NCBI GenBank assembly: GCA_947388675.1
Contig: CANDRW010000013.1
Coordinates: forward strand, 1-44,498
DNA from: an uncultured Clostridium sp.
GTDB lineage: Bacteria > Bacillota > Clostridia > TANB77 > CAG-508
Direction: 5' to 3'
Length of the DNA stretch: 44,498 nt
A program made the translations under genes and the position numbers. The notes below the pieces were generated by a model that was given only the letters and a program-made list of their open reading frames with translations, made no database searches and was not told where the DNA came from. This document shows positions 1 to 9,621 of this stretch, one piece after another (position 1 is the stretch's first letter; the number at the start of each line of letters is the position of its first letter).

Positions 1-2
1 AA

Positions 3-800
3 GTAAAATTCATCACAGGAACAGGGGGCGGAACAGGAAGCAACAGAGCAGGAGTGACAGAAGGCTATCAAGTACCAGAAGCATTTAAGTTTAATGGAAA
101 AGAAATAACAGGCTATTGGGCAATGAAATATAACTTAGGAGATGTTAATACTGCAGTATTTGATGCAACAGCTATTGCAAGTTCAAATTCAACTATTACA
201 GTACAAGGAGTAACAGGTTCAGGAGTAGCATCAGGGCAAGTATATAACTACTATATTAATACAACAGAAAGAAACAAAAATAGTAAGCCATATAAGACAA
301 CAACAAATGCATCAGAGCATGTTACATTTGAAAACTTAAAAACAGGAGTAGAATATACAATTTTAATAGAAATTAGAACGAAAAGTGGTGCTTATGTAAC
401 AAGTGTTATCAAGCAATTAGAAATATCAGTACCAAATAAACCAGACTTAACAGGCTTCAATCCAGACTGCACCTATTATGTGCTATATGACGACTCAGGA
501 AATGAAACAATAGGAGAAAAGATAACAAATGATGGAAGTAACATGCCAAATAATTGGTATGACTATTCAAAGCAAAAATGGGCAAACATTGTAACACAAA
601 ATAACGGAACAAAAACCTACTTCACTTGGATACCAAGATATCAATTTAAGTTAAATAGTCAAACACAAAGAAGTGATGTCAAATTTGTAGATGGAACATC
701 AACCACAACAGCAGCAGGCTATCAAATACCAGAAGCATTTAGATTTAATAATAAGGAATTAACGGGCTACTGGGCAATGAAGTACAATGTAGGAGAATAG
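3..800 (+). CDS. Surface/prepilin-like protein with Fn3-like domain, 5' truncated
   Basis: The frame is open from the first bases, so the gene begins upstream of the window; 265 residues are visible. A middle stretch (visible residues about 60-145) with alternating strands and a Thr/Asn-rich composition resembles a fibronectin type III domain. It is flanked by two copies of one module, GYQVPEAFKFNGKEITGYWA near the left edge and GYQIPEAFRFNNKELTGYWA at the C-terminus. The C-terminal copy is preceded by WIPRYQF. I know this module from repetitive surface or pseudopilin-like proteins of gut Firmicutes, but its function is not established. Secretion or pilin signals would lie in the missing N-terminus. 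A palindrome and a terminator follow. Surface location is inferred. Confidence 0.6.
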   Translation, partial: VKFITGTGGGTGSNRAGVTEGYQVPEAFKFNGKEITGYWAMKYNLGDVNTAVFDATAIASSNSTITVQGVTGSGVASGQVYNYYINTTERNKNSKPYKTTTNASEHVTFENLKTGVEYTILIEIRTKSGAYVTSVIKQLEISVPNKPDLTGFNPDCTYYVLYDDSGNETIGEKITNDGSNMPNNWYDYSKQKWANIVTQNNGTKTYFTWIPRYQFKLNSQTQRSDVKFVDGTSTTTAAGYQIPEAFRFNNKELTGYWAMKYNVGE

Positions 801-808
801 GTGGAAAA

Positions 809-835
809 TGGAAAAGGGGACGGTTCTCTTTTCCA
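809..835. repeat. GGGGACGG-type palindrome (REP-like)
   Basis: A perfect 8-bp inverted repeat, TGGAAAAG (809-816) and CTTTTCCA (828-835), encloses the core GGGACGGTTCT. It has the same GGGGACG core as the intergenic palindromes near 2323, 34663 and 44100. Such elements resemble the REP-like palindromes mobilised by RAYT/IS200-type transposases; no transposase is in this window. Confidence 0.5.
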
Positions 836-846
836 AGCATAGAAAT

Positions 847-895
847 AAAAAACATCATAAGTAGTGAAAACGAAAGTGATGTTTTTTGTTTTTTT
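847..895 (+). terminator. Rho-independent terminator
   Basis: The stem AAAAAACATCA (847-857) pairs with TGATGTTTTTT (877-887) and is followed by more T. It ends the transcript of the truncated surface protein gene. Confidence 0.7.
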
Positions 896-1025
896 ATAAT
901 TCCCAAAATGCTATTGTAAACTTTTCAAAAAACTTTGTAAAAAACTGTTTACTTTTGTCAAAAAAATGTATACAATACTTTTAAATAGTAAGAGAAAATC
1001 AAAAGAAAAGGAAGGGGAACAACTA

Positions 1026-2319
1026 ATGAAAATATTAATGTTAACATGGGAATATCCACCAAGAATAGTAGGAGGAATTGCTAGAGTAGTACATGATTTA
1101 TCACATAGACTAATTAAAGATGGACATGAAGTAACAGTGGTAACCTATAAAGAAGGAGACTTGCCAGAATATGAAAATGATAAAGGAGTAGAGGTACATC
1201 GTGTAGAAAACTTTATGATACATCCTACTAATTTTATTGAATGGGTATTACAGTTAAACTTTAATATGGCAGCAAAGGCCACAGAGCTAATGAATAAAAA
1301 TGGAAAATTTGATGTAATTCATGCACATGATTGGTTAACAGCATCTTCAGCAAAAATGTTAAAGCAATCTTTTAATATTCCGTTAGTTGCAACTATTCAT
1401 GCTACAGAAGCTGGGAGAAATTCGGGTATTCATGATGAAACACAAAGATATATTAATGATACAGAATGGATGTTAACATATGAAGCGACAGAGGTAATTG
1501 TGAATAGTAATTTTATGAAAGGACATGTTCAAGGTCTATTTGGTTTACCTTTTGATAAAATTAATGTTGTTCCAAATCGGTATTAATTTAACTAACTTTA
1601 ATGGTGTAGAAAGAGATTATGAATTTAGAAGACAATATGCTATGGACAATGAAAAAATCATTTTATATGTAGGAAGGTTAGTATATGAAAAAGGAATTCA
1701 ACACTTGATTTCTGCTATGCCTAAAATTTTAAATGGATATCATGATACAAAACTAGTGATTGTTGGAAAAGGTGGCATGCTAGATGAGCTAAAAGCACAA
1801 GCACAACGCATGGGACTTTCTCATAAAGTATACTTTACAGGATACTTAAATTCAAAACAAGTGCAAAAAATATATAAATGTGCAGATGTAGCAGTATTCC
1901 CAAGCACCTATGAGCCATTTGGCATTGTTGCATTAGAAGGAATGCTTGCAGGAGTACCAACAGTTGTGTCAGACATCGGAGGATTAAATGAAATTGTAGA
2001 CCATGGAATAAATGGAATGAAAAGCTATGCAGGAAATCCAAATTCCATAGCTGATTCTGTATTAACTTTACTTTATGATGGACAGTTAGCATCTAATGTA
2101 GCCAAAAAAGCAAAACAAAAAGTAAAAGAAGAATTCAATTGGACTAAAATAGCCCAAGATACACACTATATCTATGAAAAAGCAATTTGTAAAACTGTTG
2201 CTGAAAAACAAAAACAAGAAATTGAGCAAGAACATGCGAAAAAGGCAAGTAAAGCAAGAAATAGTGAAACAGAAATTACGAATCTACTTAGCTTCAAGAA
2301 AAAACATGCCTATGCATAA
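1026..2319 (+). CDS. Family 4 glycosyltransferase (glycogen-synthase-like), read through a CGG +1 site
   Basis: Read with C1578 skipped, this is a complete 430-residue GT4 (GT-B fold) enzyme that transfers a sugar from a nucleotide-sugar donor. The N-terminal half starts MKILMLTWEYPPRIVGGIAR, the typical glycogen/starch-synthase-like opening with a glycine-rich acceptor loop. The C-terminal half has the donor-site motifs ILYVGRLVYEKG and STYEPFGIVALEGMLAGVP. At 1575-1581 the frame reads AAT CGG TAT TAA (Asn-Arg-Tyr-stop), whereas AAT-C-GGT-ATT-AAT restores the conserved VVPNGI of the family. The start is ATG 1026, with a GGGGAA ribosome site just upstream; the 20 codons of open frame before it are not family-like. 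The acceptor is unknown. It could be called a pseudogene in isolation, but the same break recurs in seven other genes here. Confidence 0.85.
1578..1581 (+). other. CGGT +1 recoding site in glycosyltransferase
   Basis: AAT-C-GGT: skipping C1578 gives ...VVPN-G-INL..., the family sequence. The unshifted frame stops two codons after AAT. Confidence 0.8.
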
Positions 2320-2322
2320 TAG

Positions 2323-2420
2323 TGTCAGTTTGGGGACGTTCCTTAAAACTGACAAAAGTGTCAGTTTAACCTACGTCCCTAAAGTGACAAAAGTGTCAGT
2401 TTTGGGGACACACCTTAGGA
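2323..2420. repeat. Cluster of TGTCAGTTT/GGGGACG palindromes (REP-like)
   Basis: TGTCAGTTT (2323-2331) pairs with AAACTGACA (2346-2354) around GGGGACGTTCC. TGTCAGTTT recurs at 2359, followed by ACGTCCC in inverse orientation, and TGTCAGTTTTGGGGACAC recurs near 2395. This is a compact cluster of inverted GGGGACG elements between the glycosyltransferase and ylbF-like genes, related in core to the elements at 809, 34663 and 44077. Confidence 0.6.
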
Positions 2421-2441
2421 AGAGAAAGAAGGGAAGAATAA

Positions 2442-2774
2442 ATGCAAGTATATGATACAGCAAATCGCTTAGCACAAGAGATAAGAGAATCAGAAGAATA
2501 CAAGGCATATAAAAAGTTAAAAGATGAAATACAAAATAATCCTGAAAAAAAGCAAAAGGTAGAAGAATTTGAAAAGCTAAGATATGAAATTCAATTAATA
2601 GCATATACAGGAGAAGAAAAGAATGAAGAGAAAACAAAGAAATTAGAAGAAATGTATGCTACTTTAATTGAAAATAAAGATATAAAAGAATATTTTGATT
2701 TAGAAGTGAAATTTAATGTAATGATAGCAGATATCAATAAAATTATTGCAGAATCAATCAAAGATGTGCTATAG
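2442..2774 (+). CDS. YlbF/YmcA family protein
   Basis: A 110-residue, almost entirely helical charged protein (MQVYDTANRLAQEIRESEEY start). Its length and pattern fit the YlbF/YmcA (DUF964) family. In Bacillus subtilis members form a complex with YaaT that steers RNase Y processing and affects competence, biofilm formation and sporulation; whether this one does the same is inferred. The start is ATG 2442, downstream of an AGGAAGAG stretch. No membrane segment is visible. It stands alone between a palindrome cluster and a GC-richer small gene. Confidence 0.75.
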   Translation: MQVYDTANRLAQEIRESEEYKAYKKLKDEIQNNPEKKQKVEEFEKLRYEIQLIAYTGEEKNEEKTKKLEEMYATLIENKDIKEYFDLEVKFNVMIADINKIIAESIKDVL

Positions 2775-2858
2775 AAATTTTACAAAATGCTAAAGATGTG
2801 GTACAATAAAGAAGTAGATAGCATTTAGCTATCAAAAAGGTATAGGAGGAATCCATTT

Positions 2859-3026
2859 ATGGCAAACGGTAAACGGAATCGCGCAAACTCCTCAAACAAA
2901 GTTGGACTGTGCGCCCACATCAAGGATGGCAAGTGCAAGCATCCGAGTTGGTGCGGCACGGGGCGGTGCGCCAAGAATAAGTGCAAGGGATTTGCAGATC
3001 CTAAGGATCCGAAGCGTAAGAAGTAA
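2859..3026 (+). CDS. Small Cys-rich basic protein, GC-rich orphan
   Basis: A 55-residue ORF beginning MANGKRNRAN, with a strong AGGAGGA ribosome site at 2844-2850 and its own terminator just after the stop. Five cysteines in the middle (LCAHIKDGKCKHPSWC, then GRCAKNKC) suggest a small metal-binding knuckle, and the C-terminus is Lys/Arg-rich. I do not recognise the family. The gene is clearly GC-richer than its neighbours and uses CGG twice as an in-frame codon (AAA CGG AAT; GGG CGG TGC) where a +1 shift would destroy the frame. It is therefore one of five patches that read CGG as arginine. Function unknown; foreign origin is inferred from composition. Confidence 0.65.
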   Translation: MANGKRNRANSSNKVGLCAHIKDGKCKHPSWCGTGRCAKNKCKGFADPKDPKRKK

Positions 3027-3040
3027 TATGGAGACCAAAA

Positions 3041-3070
3041 CAGGCGAGTGAAATAACTCGCCTGCTTTTT
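3041..3070 (+). terminator. Rho-independent terminator
   Basis: CAGGCGAGT (3041-3049) pairs with ACTCGCCTG (3056-3064), followed by C and a T run (3066-3070). It ends the small Cys-rich gene. Confidence 0.85.
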
Positions 3071-3213
3071 AGTTTGCATTAAAGTAATCTAATAGCTATA
3101 TAGATAGTTATTTTTAGGAATTATTATAGAAATTTTATAATAATGTAACTTTTTTTAAAAAAGTGTTACTATATATATGAAAGATATCTTTAAAAAGGAG
3201 ATTTAAATCTAAA

Positions 3214-3768
3214 GTGGAAAAAAGAGAGATGACACTAAAGGAGTATATTAAGGGAAATAGGCTAGATATAGATAAAGTAGTAGAAGATTACTATGGATAT
3301 ATTTATATGATTATCAAAAATACAAAATCGATAGGAATATTAGAAGAAGACATAGAAGAAATTATTTCTGATGTATTTTTAGCACTGTGGAAGAATTATG
3401 CTAATTTAACAAAAGAGACAAAAATAAAACCATATGTAAAAGGAAAAAATGTTTTGAAAAATAAATATAGGAAAACGAAGATGGATTTTTCCCTATCAGA
3501 CTATGAAGAACAATTAGTTACTCCTCATACATTAGAAATAATTTCAGAGGAGAGAGAACAAAATGAAATGATTAGAAAATCTTTGAGGAATATGAAGCCA
3601 GAAGAGTATCAAATTTTTATGGCATTTTACTATGAGAATAGAAAGATTAAAGAGATTGCTAAAAAGTTAGATGTTTCAGAAAGTAAAGTAAAAGTAGTTC
3701 TTCATAGATTAAGAAAAGAATTGAAAGATAGGTTGAAGAAAGGAGGATATAGTTATGGAAATGGATAA
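3214..3768 (+). CDS. Sigma-70 family (ECF-like) RNA polymerase sigma factor
   Basis: A 184-residue protein with a sigma region 2-like segment (about residues 20-90, containing IEEIISDVFLALWKN) and a C-terminal region 4 helix-turn-helix (about 125-175, KIKEIAKKLDVSESKVKVVL). The length is normal for an ECF-type sigma factor. GTG 3214 is the likely start, since AAGGAG lies at 3195-3200; ATG 3229 is the alternative. The next gene overlaps its 3' end by 14 bases and encodes a membrane-anchored protein, the usual layout of a sigma factor with its anti-sigma partner. The controlled genes are not evident. Confidence 0.8.
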   Translation: MEKREMTLKEYIKGNRLDIDKVVEDYYGYIYMIIKNTKSIGILEEDIEEIISDVFLALWKNYANLTKETKIKPYVKGKNVLKNKYRKTKMDFSLSDYEEQLVTPHTLEIISEEREQNEMIRKSLRNMKPEEYQIFMAFYYENRKIKEIAKKLDVSESKVKVVLHRLRKELKDRLKKGGYSYGNG

Positions 3769-4951
3769 ATTAAAACAAAACATACAAAAGAATGTACGAG
3801 AAGATATAGCTATATCGAAGTGGAAGGAGGAGATGCAGATGAAAAATAGAAAGAATAAAAAAATAGTATATGGTGTATTAGCAAGTTGTGCTATGTTGGT
3901 ACTAGGTATAGGAATTATAACTACTCAAGTACCATTTGGTGAAAATGGTGAAACTCTATTACAAGCAAAAGTGGAGAAAGAAAATCTGAGCAAAGAAAAG
4001 GAGACTTTAAAAACAAAAATTAATATCAATAAATTAGATGAAAAAGCGTTAGTAGACTATGCAATAGATGCTCAAACTAGAAAAATAGATGCTACAGAGT
4101 GTATGGTGGATTTAAGATTTGCTATAGAAGCAAAACTTCCAGATGATTTTGAAGAAAATTCTTCTGTAGTCGGCATTTATGTAAAAGGAGAAAATCCTAA
4201 AAAATATGATGTACTACAAAATTATGAGTTCCGTTATAAAAATAAATCAGCAACAAGGTCAATTACCTTAGGATTAGGTTTTAAAGATAGAAAACCAATA
4301 AGAGATTATTATTTTGCTGATGTAAAGAAGATATCAAAAATAGGAGATGTAGAACTTAAAATTACACAATATGAAGATAGTTATTTAGCTATATTTAGTT
4401 ATAAGGATATTAATTATGATATTGAAACAAAAGGAATTACACAAGATGAACTAGTAGAATTTTTGACTTCTTTAATTAATAATAGTAAGAGTTATGAGCA
4501 AATAACAGCAAAAGATGAAGATATTAATGTAAAAGAGCCAGTAGAAAATTCGAGTACAAATTATCCTACTTATTATGCAGGAAGATATGTAGATGAGCAA
4601 GGAAATAATGTGGTATTATTAAAAGTAGATACAAAGGAAAACAGACAAAAAATATGCACTTTACTTGGCATTACAGAAAGCAAAACAAAATTTGAAACAG
4701 CCAAATATTCTTATGAATATTTAACAGAATTACAAGATAAAATTGGTACAAAAATGATAGAAAAAGAATTTCCTTTTGTTACATCTTCTTCTATTATAGA
4801 AGATAAAAATTGGATAGAAATACAAGTAACTACCAATAAAGAAAGTGAATTAAAAAAGATTAGAGAATTAGATACAATAGGTGGTGCAATTAGTATTCGT
4901 TATAGCAAAGATGGAATTGCTAAGAAAGATATGCTAAAAGAGAAAGACTAA
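3755..4951 (+). CDS. Membrane-anchored protein, putative anti-sigma factor
   Basis: A 398-residue protein with a short charged cytoplasmic N-terminus (about 1-36), one transmembrane helix (about 37-58, VYGVLASCAMLVLGIGIITT) and a large external domain rich in beta-type and charged segments. It overlaps the sigma gene by 14 bases, so the two are translationally coupled; its ribosome site AAAGGAGG lies inside the sigma coding end. Topology and coupling fit an anti-sigma factor that senses an envelope signal. No zinc-binding ZAS motif (HxxxCxxC) is visible in the N-terminus, so the assignment rests on context. A hairpin terminator follows. Confidence 0.55.
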   Translation: MEMDKLKQNIQKNVREDIAISKWKEEMQMKNRKNKKIVYGVLASCAMLVLGIGIITTQVPFGENGETLLQAKVEKENLSKEKETLKTKININKLDEKALVDYAIDAQTRKIDATECMVDLRFAIEAKLPDDFEENSSVVGIYVKGENPKKYDVLQNYEFRYKNKSATRSITLGLGFKDRKPIRDYYFADVKKISKIGDVELKITQYEDSYLAIFSYKDINYDIETKGITQDELVEFLTSLINNSKSYEQITAKDEDINVKEPVENSSTNYPTYYAGRYVDEQGNNVVLLKVDTKENRQKICTLLGITESKTKFETAKYSYEYLTELQDKIGTKMIEKEFPFVTSSSIIEDKNWIEIQVTTNKESELKKIRELDTIGGAISIRYSKDGIAKKDMLKEKD

Positions 4952-4974
4952 ATAGAAGAGTAATATACAATTGA

Positions 4975-5006
4975 GAAGATAATTAGTTGAAAATTATCTT
5001 CCCTTT
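4975..5006 (+). terminator. Probable terminator
   Basis: GAAGATAATT (4975-4984) pairs with AATTATCTTC (4992-5001), followed by a short T-rich tail. It closes the sigma/anti-sigma unit. Confidence 0.55.
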
Positions 5007-5124
5007 ATGTTATACTAAATATGTAATGATTTATAGCTGAAAAAGTGGTAAGACAAATCTATATAATCATAATACATATTAAAAATGAATAAAAATAAAA
5101 GACGAAAGAAAGGATGAAACAAAT

Positions 5125-6726
5125 ATGAATAATAAAACAATAGCTGAGTTATATGAAAAGGAATTAAAGGAAAAGGATACAATTATTGCTTGTAGCAGTA
5201 ATTATGAAATAAAAAGCTTGAATTATATTCCAAAGGAAAATGACAAAATAGAATTAGTAGATGTAACAACAAGAGATGGAAGAAGAATTTATATAAGAGG
5301 TATTTTATATGTAATGAGCAAAGCCTTTAGCGAATGCTATCCAGAGGCACCTCTTACTGTAAATTATCAATTAACCAATGCTATGTATTGTGAAGTAGAT
5401 AATATACAAGTAACAGAAGAAATGCTACAAAATGTTAGTAATAAAATGAAAGAAATTATTGAAAAAAACTTACCAATTCGCAAAATAGAAATGACAAAAG
5501 AAGAAGCAGAAGAATTTTATAATAAAGAAAAAACAATTAGAGGAAAGTTGCAATTAGATAATAAGCAAAAAGAGGAAGTTTCTTTATACTTTTGCGAAGA
5601 ATATTATAACTACTTTTATGGTGTTATGCCAATTAGTACAAACTATGTTCGTTATTTTGAAATAGTGCCATATCATGAAGGATTTTTACTACGTTATCCA
5701 AGTAAAACAAATCCAAGTGTTTTAGCACCAGTTTCAACAAATCAAAAGTTATTTACTACCTTAGAAGAGTACAAAGACATTCATAGAGTATTAGATATTA
5801 ATACAGTATATAAGTTAAATAGGCAAATTACTCAAGGAAATTCTGCTGAATTAGTTTTATTAGCAGAAGCTTTGCATGAAAAGAAAATATCTGATATTGC
5901 AGATAATATAGTAAACAGAAAAGGAGTAAAAGTAGTATTAATTGCAGGTCCATCTTCTTCAGGAAAAACTACCTTTGCTAAAAGATTAGGAATTCAATTA
6001 AGATTAAATGGATTAAAACCAGTAACCATCTCAGTAGATAACTATTTTGTAGAAAGAAAAGATACCCCATTAGATGCAGATGGAAAGTATGATTTTGAAT
6101 GCTTAGAAGCAATAGATTTAAAACTATTTAATGAACATTTAAATACTTTACTAAATGGTGGAGAAATCTTATGTCCAACTTTTGATTTTAAAGAAGGTAC
6201 AAAGAAATATAATGGGGAAACCATGAAATTAGCAGATGATGAAATTCTTGTGATAGAAGGAATTCATTGCTTAAATGATAAATTAACAGCATCTATTCCA
6301 AAAGAAAAGAAATATAAAGTGTATATTAGTGCATTAACTGTACTAAATATTGACTACTATAACAGAATTTCAACAACAGACAGTAGATTAATTAGAAGAA
6401 TGGTAAGAGACTATAATTTTAGAGGATATAGTGCATTACATACCTTACAGATTTGGGATTCGGTAAACCGTGGCGAAACAAAGCATATTTTCCCATTCCA
6501 AGAAGAAGCAGACAGTATGTTTAATACCTCTTTAATTTACGAAATTTGTGTATTGAAAAAATATCTAATGCCATTATTAGAAGAAATAGACAATACACAT
6601 CCTGAATACGCAGAGTCAAAAAGATTATATGAATTTTTAAAATATTTTGAAGATATTGAAGACAAATATGTGCCAGAAAATTCTTTGTTAAGAGAATTTA
6701 TTGGTGGTAGCGTTTTTGAGTATTAG
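5125..6726 (+). CDS. Nucleoside (uridine) kinase with N-terminal ThrRS-like region
   Basis: A 533-residue protein. The N-terminal half resembles the TGS/second additional domain region of threonyl-tRNA synthetase. The C-terminal half is a uridine kinase/phosphoribulokinase P-loop domain with Walker A GPSSSGKTT near residue 275 and the downstream VDNYF substrate-site segment. It probably phosphorylates a nucleoside with ATP. This fused architecture is known from Firmicutes and Thermotogae. The start is ATG 5125 after AAAGGATG. The RNHCP protein gene begins 19 bases downstream and is probably co-transcribed. No CGG codons or frame breaks are seen. Confidence 0.8.
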   Translation: MNNKTIAELYEKELKEKDTIIACSSNYEIKSLNYIPKENDKIELVDVTTRDGRRIYIRGILYVMSKAFSECYPEAPLTVNYQLTNAMYCEVDNIQVTEEMLQNVSNKMKEIIEKNLPIRKIEMTKEEAEEFYNKEKTIRGKLQLDNKQKEEVSLYFCEEYYNYFYGVMPISTNYVRYFEIVPYHEGFLLRYPSKTNPSVLAPVSTNQKLFTTLEEYKDIHRVLDINTVYKLNRQITQGNSAELVLLAEALHEKKISDIADNIVNRKGVKVVLIAGPSSSGKTTFAKRLGIQLRLNGLKPVTISVDNYFVERKDTPLDADGKYDFECLEAIDLKLFNEHLNTLLNGGEILCPTFDFKEGTKKYNGETMKLADDEILVIEGIHCLNDKLTASIPKEKKYKVYISALTVLNIDYYNRISTTDSRLIRRMVRDYNFRGYSALHTLQIWDSVNRGETKHIFPFQEEADSMFNTSLIYEICVLKKYLMPLLEEIDNTHPEYAESKRLYEFLKYFEDIEDKYVPENSLLREFIGGSVFEY

Positions 6727-6745
6727 TGTCAGGTTGGAGAAAAAA

Positions 6746-7054
6746 ATGGGAAGAAGATTTACAGAAATTGATGAAGCATTTACTTGCGAAAATTGTGGTA
6801 AGCCAATAGAACCATTAGGCTATACTTGCCGTGACCATTGTAGTTATTGTTTATGTTCTAAACATGTTGACATTAATCCAGGAGATAGAGAAGAAGAGTG
6901 TCATGGATTATTAGAGCCAATTAGAGTGGAACTAGATAGCAAAAAAGGCTATGTTATTATTTATCGCTGTAAAAAGTGTGGAGCTATTCGTAAGAATAAG
7001 GCAGCAAATGATGATAACATGGATTTGATAATTGAGTTGACTACAAAAGTTTAA
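6746..7054 (+). CDS. RNHCP domain zinc-ribbon protein
   Basis: A 102-residue protein starting MGRRFTEIDEAF; ATG 6746 has GGAG at 6734-6737, which favours it over the upstream in-frame GTG. It has paired CxxC knuckles (CENCGK near the N-terminus, CKKCGA near the C-terminus) and a central YTCRDHCSYCLCSKHVD segment followed by PGDREEEC. This matches the RNHCP family (named for its R-N-H-C-P motif, here R-D-H-C-S). It is probably a zinc-binding protein; its biological role is unknown. It closes a two-gene unit with the nucleoside kinase. Confidence 0.75.
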   Translation: MGRRFTEIDEAFTCENCGKPIEPLGYTCRDHCSYCLCSKHVDINPGDREEECHGLLEPIRVELDSKKGYVIIYRCKKCGAIRKNKAANDDNMDLIIELTTKV

Positions 7055-7060
7055 ATAAAA

Positions 7061-7098
7061 GCAACTTATAATAACGTTGTTATTATAAGTTGCTTTTT
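7061..7098. terminator. Bidirectional terminator
   Basis: GCAACTTATAATAAC (7061-7075) pairs perfectly with GTTATTATAAGTTGC (7079-7093), with T runs on both strands. It serves the RNHCP gene (+) and the U32 gene (-). Confidence 0.85.
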
Positions 7099-7100
7099 AA

Positions 7101-9561
7101 TTAAACTTCTCTATGTAAATTTCCATTGGTATATTGCATGCCTTCTAACTTTTCGCGAATATAAGCCTTGCTAATAGCTTCATTTATTTGTTCAATTGTT
7201 TCATCCATCATGTCTAATCTAACAGAAGTAATTGGTAGGTTTTTTGTACTAATAGAAAGGGTTTTGCTGTTACAAATTAAAGTAACCGTTTGGACACTAT
7301 CTGGTATAATTCTGAATTCAAAACCTAATCTATCTTTTAAATAGTAGTTAGAAATTTTAGTGCAGTTTTGCCCACAGTCAGGATAGCAATGATTGGTTTT
7401 TCCTAAGAAACAGTAATTAGATACCATGATAGGAAGATTTCCATACACGATTAATTCTGTATCTATATCAGATGCTTGTAAAATATCTTTTAAACCTTCT
7501 TCGTTTAGTTCTCTTGATAGAGTGAGGCGGTCAATACCTAGTTTTTTGTATTCTTTCATAGTGTGATGATTAAATACATTTAAAGAATAATTACCAATGA
7601 ATTCATATTTTCCTTGATATTTCTTCAAAAATTCAAAATCAGCAATATTGGAAAGAACAAAGCCTTTGATAGAAAATCTTGTTGTAATATCATCAAAGGA
7701 ATTAAGAATAATGTTCTTGTAATTTCCTTTAATAATAGTTGGTAGATAAATGTATAAGCTATATTGTTCTGATAAATATTCAATGATATTGGTATATTGT
7801 TTATCTACAAATAGTTTCAAAGATAAGTAGATTTTATCAATTTTGTCTTTGACTAATTGTGTATAATCATAATCTGCATGCAGATCTCTTAAAAACAAAG
7901 AAATCTTAGGATGTTCTAAAGTTGGTATGTAAGTAATAGCTTCTTCTTTTGGTAAATCTAGCTTAGGGGATTTTCTGAAAATTCGTTTTTCTACTTCTTT
8001 TTCTAAAGCTTCAATTGCATTTCTTCTCAGTTCATTTAAACTACTAATACTTGGCACATAAAGTCCATCATCTAGGTAAACTGTAATATTTTCAAAAGTA
8101 TAAGGAGTATTGTTGGTTTTTGAAATTTGTTTGATAATTCTTTCCATACTAATTGGAGTTTTTAAAGCTTCAGTAGGAACAATATCAGATGTTACTTTTA
8201 CCTTGATTTGATGATAGATACTAGAAGGGTGTGTTTCGTTAATGGTAAATAGTTCCATTTGGATAGGAGTATCCTTTTTGATAGTCACATTACAATTGAG
8301 TGGGATTTTTATATTTTCGCAATTTTGATAAGAACGGCGAGCTTCTTCCATTAGTTTTTTATTAGTTACTTTATATAATTTATCACCAATAGCAATTTTG
8401 CCTTTCATTCTGCCAATGGTAACATATTGACCAACTTCAGCAGTTTTCATATTTTGGTTTTTTTCCATTAATTCTGAAACTAAGTAACTACCATTTTCTT
8501 TTTCAAGACTGACAGAATCTCCAAGAGATAAAGGAGCTTCTAAAGAAAAAGTAATAAGTCCTTTATTACTATTATATTTTTGAACGGTACCTAAATAAAT
8601 TCCCATATGATTTGGCTTTTCAGGGAAGATAAGTTCTCTATTTGCGCTATTATTTAAATGACCACTGGAAAATCCACCACGGTTAAATACTTGCATTAAA
8701 TCTGTAATATCTTGTTCGTCAATAATATATTCTTCTCCACTTAAAGCTAAGTCAATATATTTACGATAAATACGAGTGACAGTTGCTACATATTCAGGAT
8801 TTTTCATACGTCCTTCTACTTTGAAGCACTTTACGCCAGCTTGAATTAAACGAGGTATATGTGCTAAGCCACATAGGTCTTTTGGACTAAGTAAATAACC
8901 TTTATCTAAACTTACTGATTTTTTATTAGGGGAACTTTCTTTGCTTTCAGCTAATAATTCATAAGGAAGTCTACAAGGACCAGCACATTTTCCACGATTA
9001 CCGAGAACGGCCTCCTACAACACTAGAAAACAAGCATTGACCAGAATAACAAATACATAAAGCACCATGAATAAAGGTTTCAATTTCTACTTTACTGTTG
9101 TTACAAATATATTCAATTTCACTAATAGAAAGTTCTCGAGCAAGAACCACTCTTTTAAAACCTAATTTTTCTAATTCTAAAACACCTTGTAAATTATGTG
9201 CAGTCATTTGGGTGCTTGCATGAATTGGCAAATCAGGGAGTTTGTTAATTAGATATTTGGCTAATCCTAAATCTTGAATAATAATAGCATCAATTCCAGC
9301 TTCATAAGCTTCTTTTGCTAAAGCGATAGCATCTTCAAATTCAGTATCTTTCACTAAAGTATTTAAAGTTAAATGGGTTTGTACATTACGAAGTTTACAG
9401 TAAGCAACTGCCTCCTTTAAACTATTCAAACCTAAATTGGTTGCATAAAATCTAGCATTAAATTTATCTGTTCCAAAATAAACGCTGTCAGCACCATTTT
9501 GTACAGCAGCTTTTAAACATTCAAAATTTCCCGCAGGGGATAAAAGTTCAACTTCAGGCAT
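7101..9561 (-). CDS. Peptidase U32 family protein (DUF3656), read through a CGG +1 site
   Basis: With base 9003 skipped this is one continuous 819-residue U32 protein. The N-terminus MPEVELLSPAGNFECLKAAV and the segment KVEIETFIHGALCICYSGQC are the U32 signature, including clustered cysteines. After the shift the family sequence GGRSGNRGKCAGPCR continues, and the long C-terminal half fits DUF3656-type members. U32 proteins are annotated as collagenase-like peptidases, and some relatives act in tRNA or ubiquinone hydroxylation. In the normal frame the ribosome would meet TCT CGG TAA, a stop straight after CGG. The start is ATG 9561 with AGGAGG upstream. The substrate is unknown. Confidence 0.85.
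9000..9003 (-). other. CGGT +1 recoding site in U32 protein
   Basis: On the minus strand TCT-C-GGT-AAT: skipping the C (position 9003) gives GGRS-G-NRGKC, the conserved family sequence. Without the skip the codon after CGG is TAA. Confidence 0.85.
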
Positions 9562-9621
9562 AAGAACCTCCTAACAATTTCATTTTTAAGTATACGAATA
9601 CAATCTCACATACGTTCGATT

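Noticed and set aside
966..1025. Upstream in-frame ATG at 966 as start of the glycosyltransferase
   Set aside because: The ribosome site and the family N-terminus fit ATG 1026; the 20 extra residues are not family-like.
966..2319. Glycosyltransferase as an ordinary pseudogene or sequencing error
   Set aside because: The break is the same C-before-GGN event seen at nine other sites, and both halves are otherwise intact.
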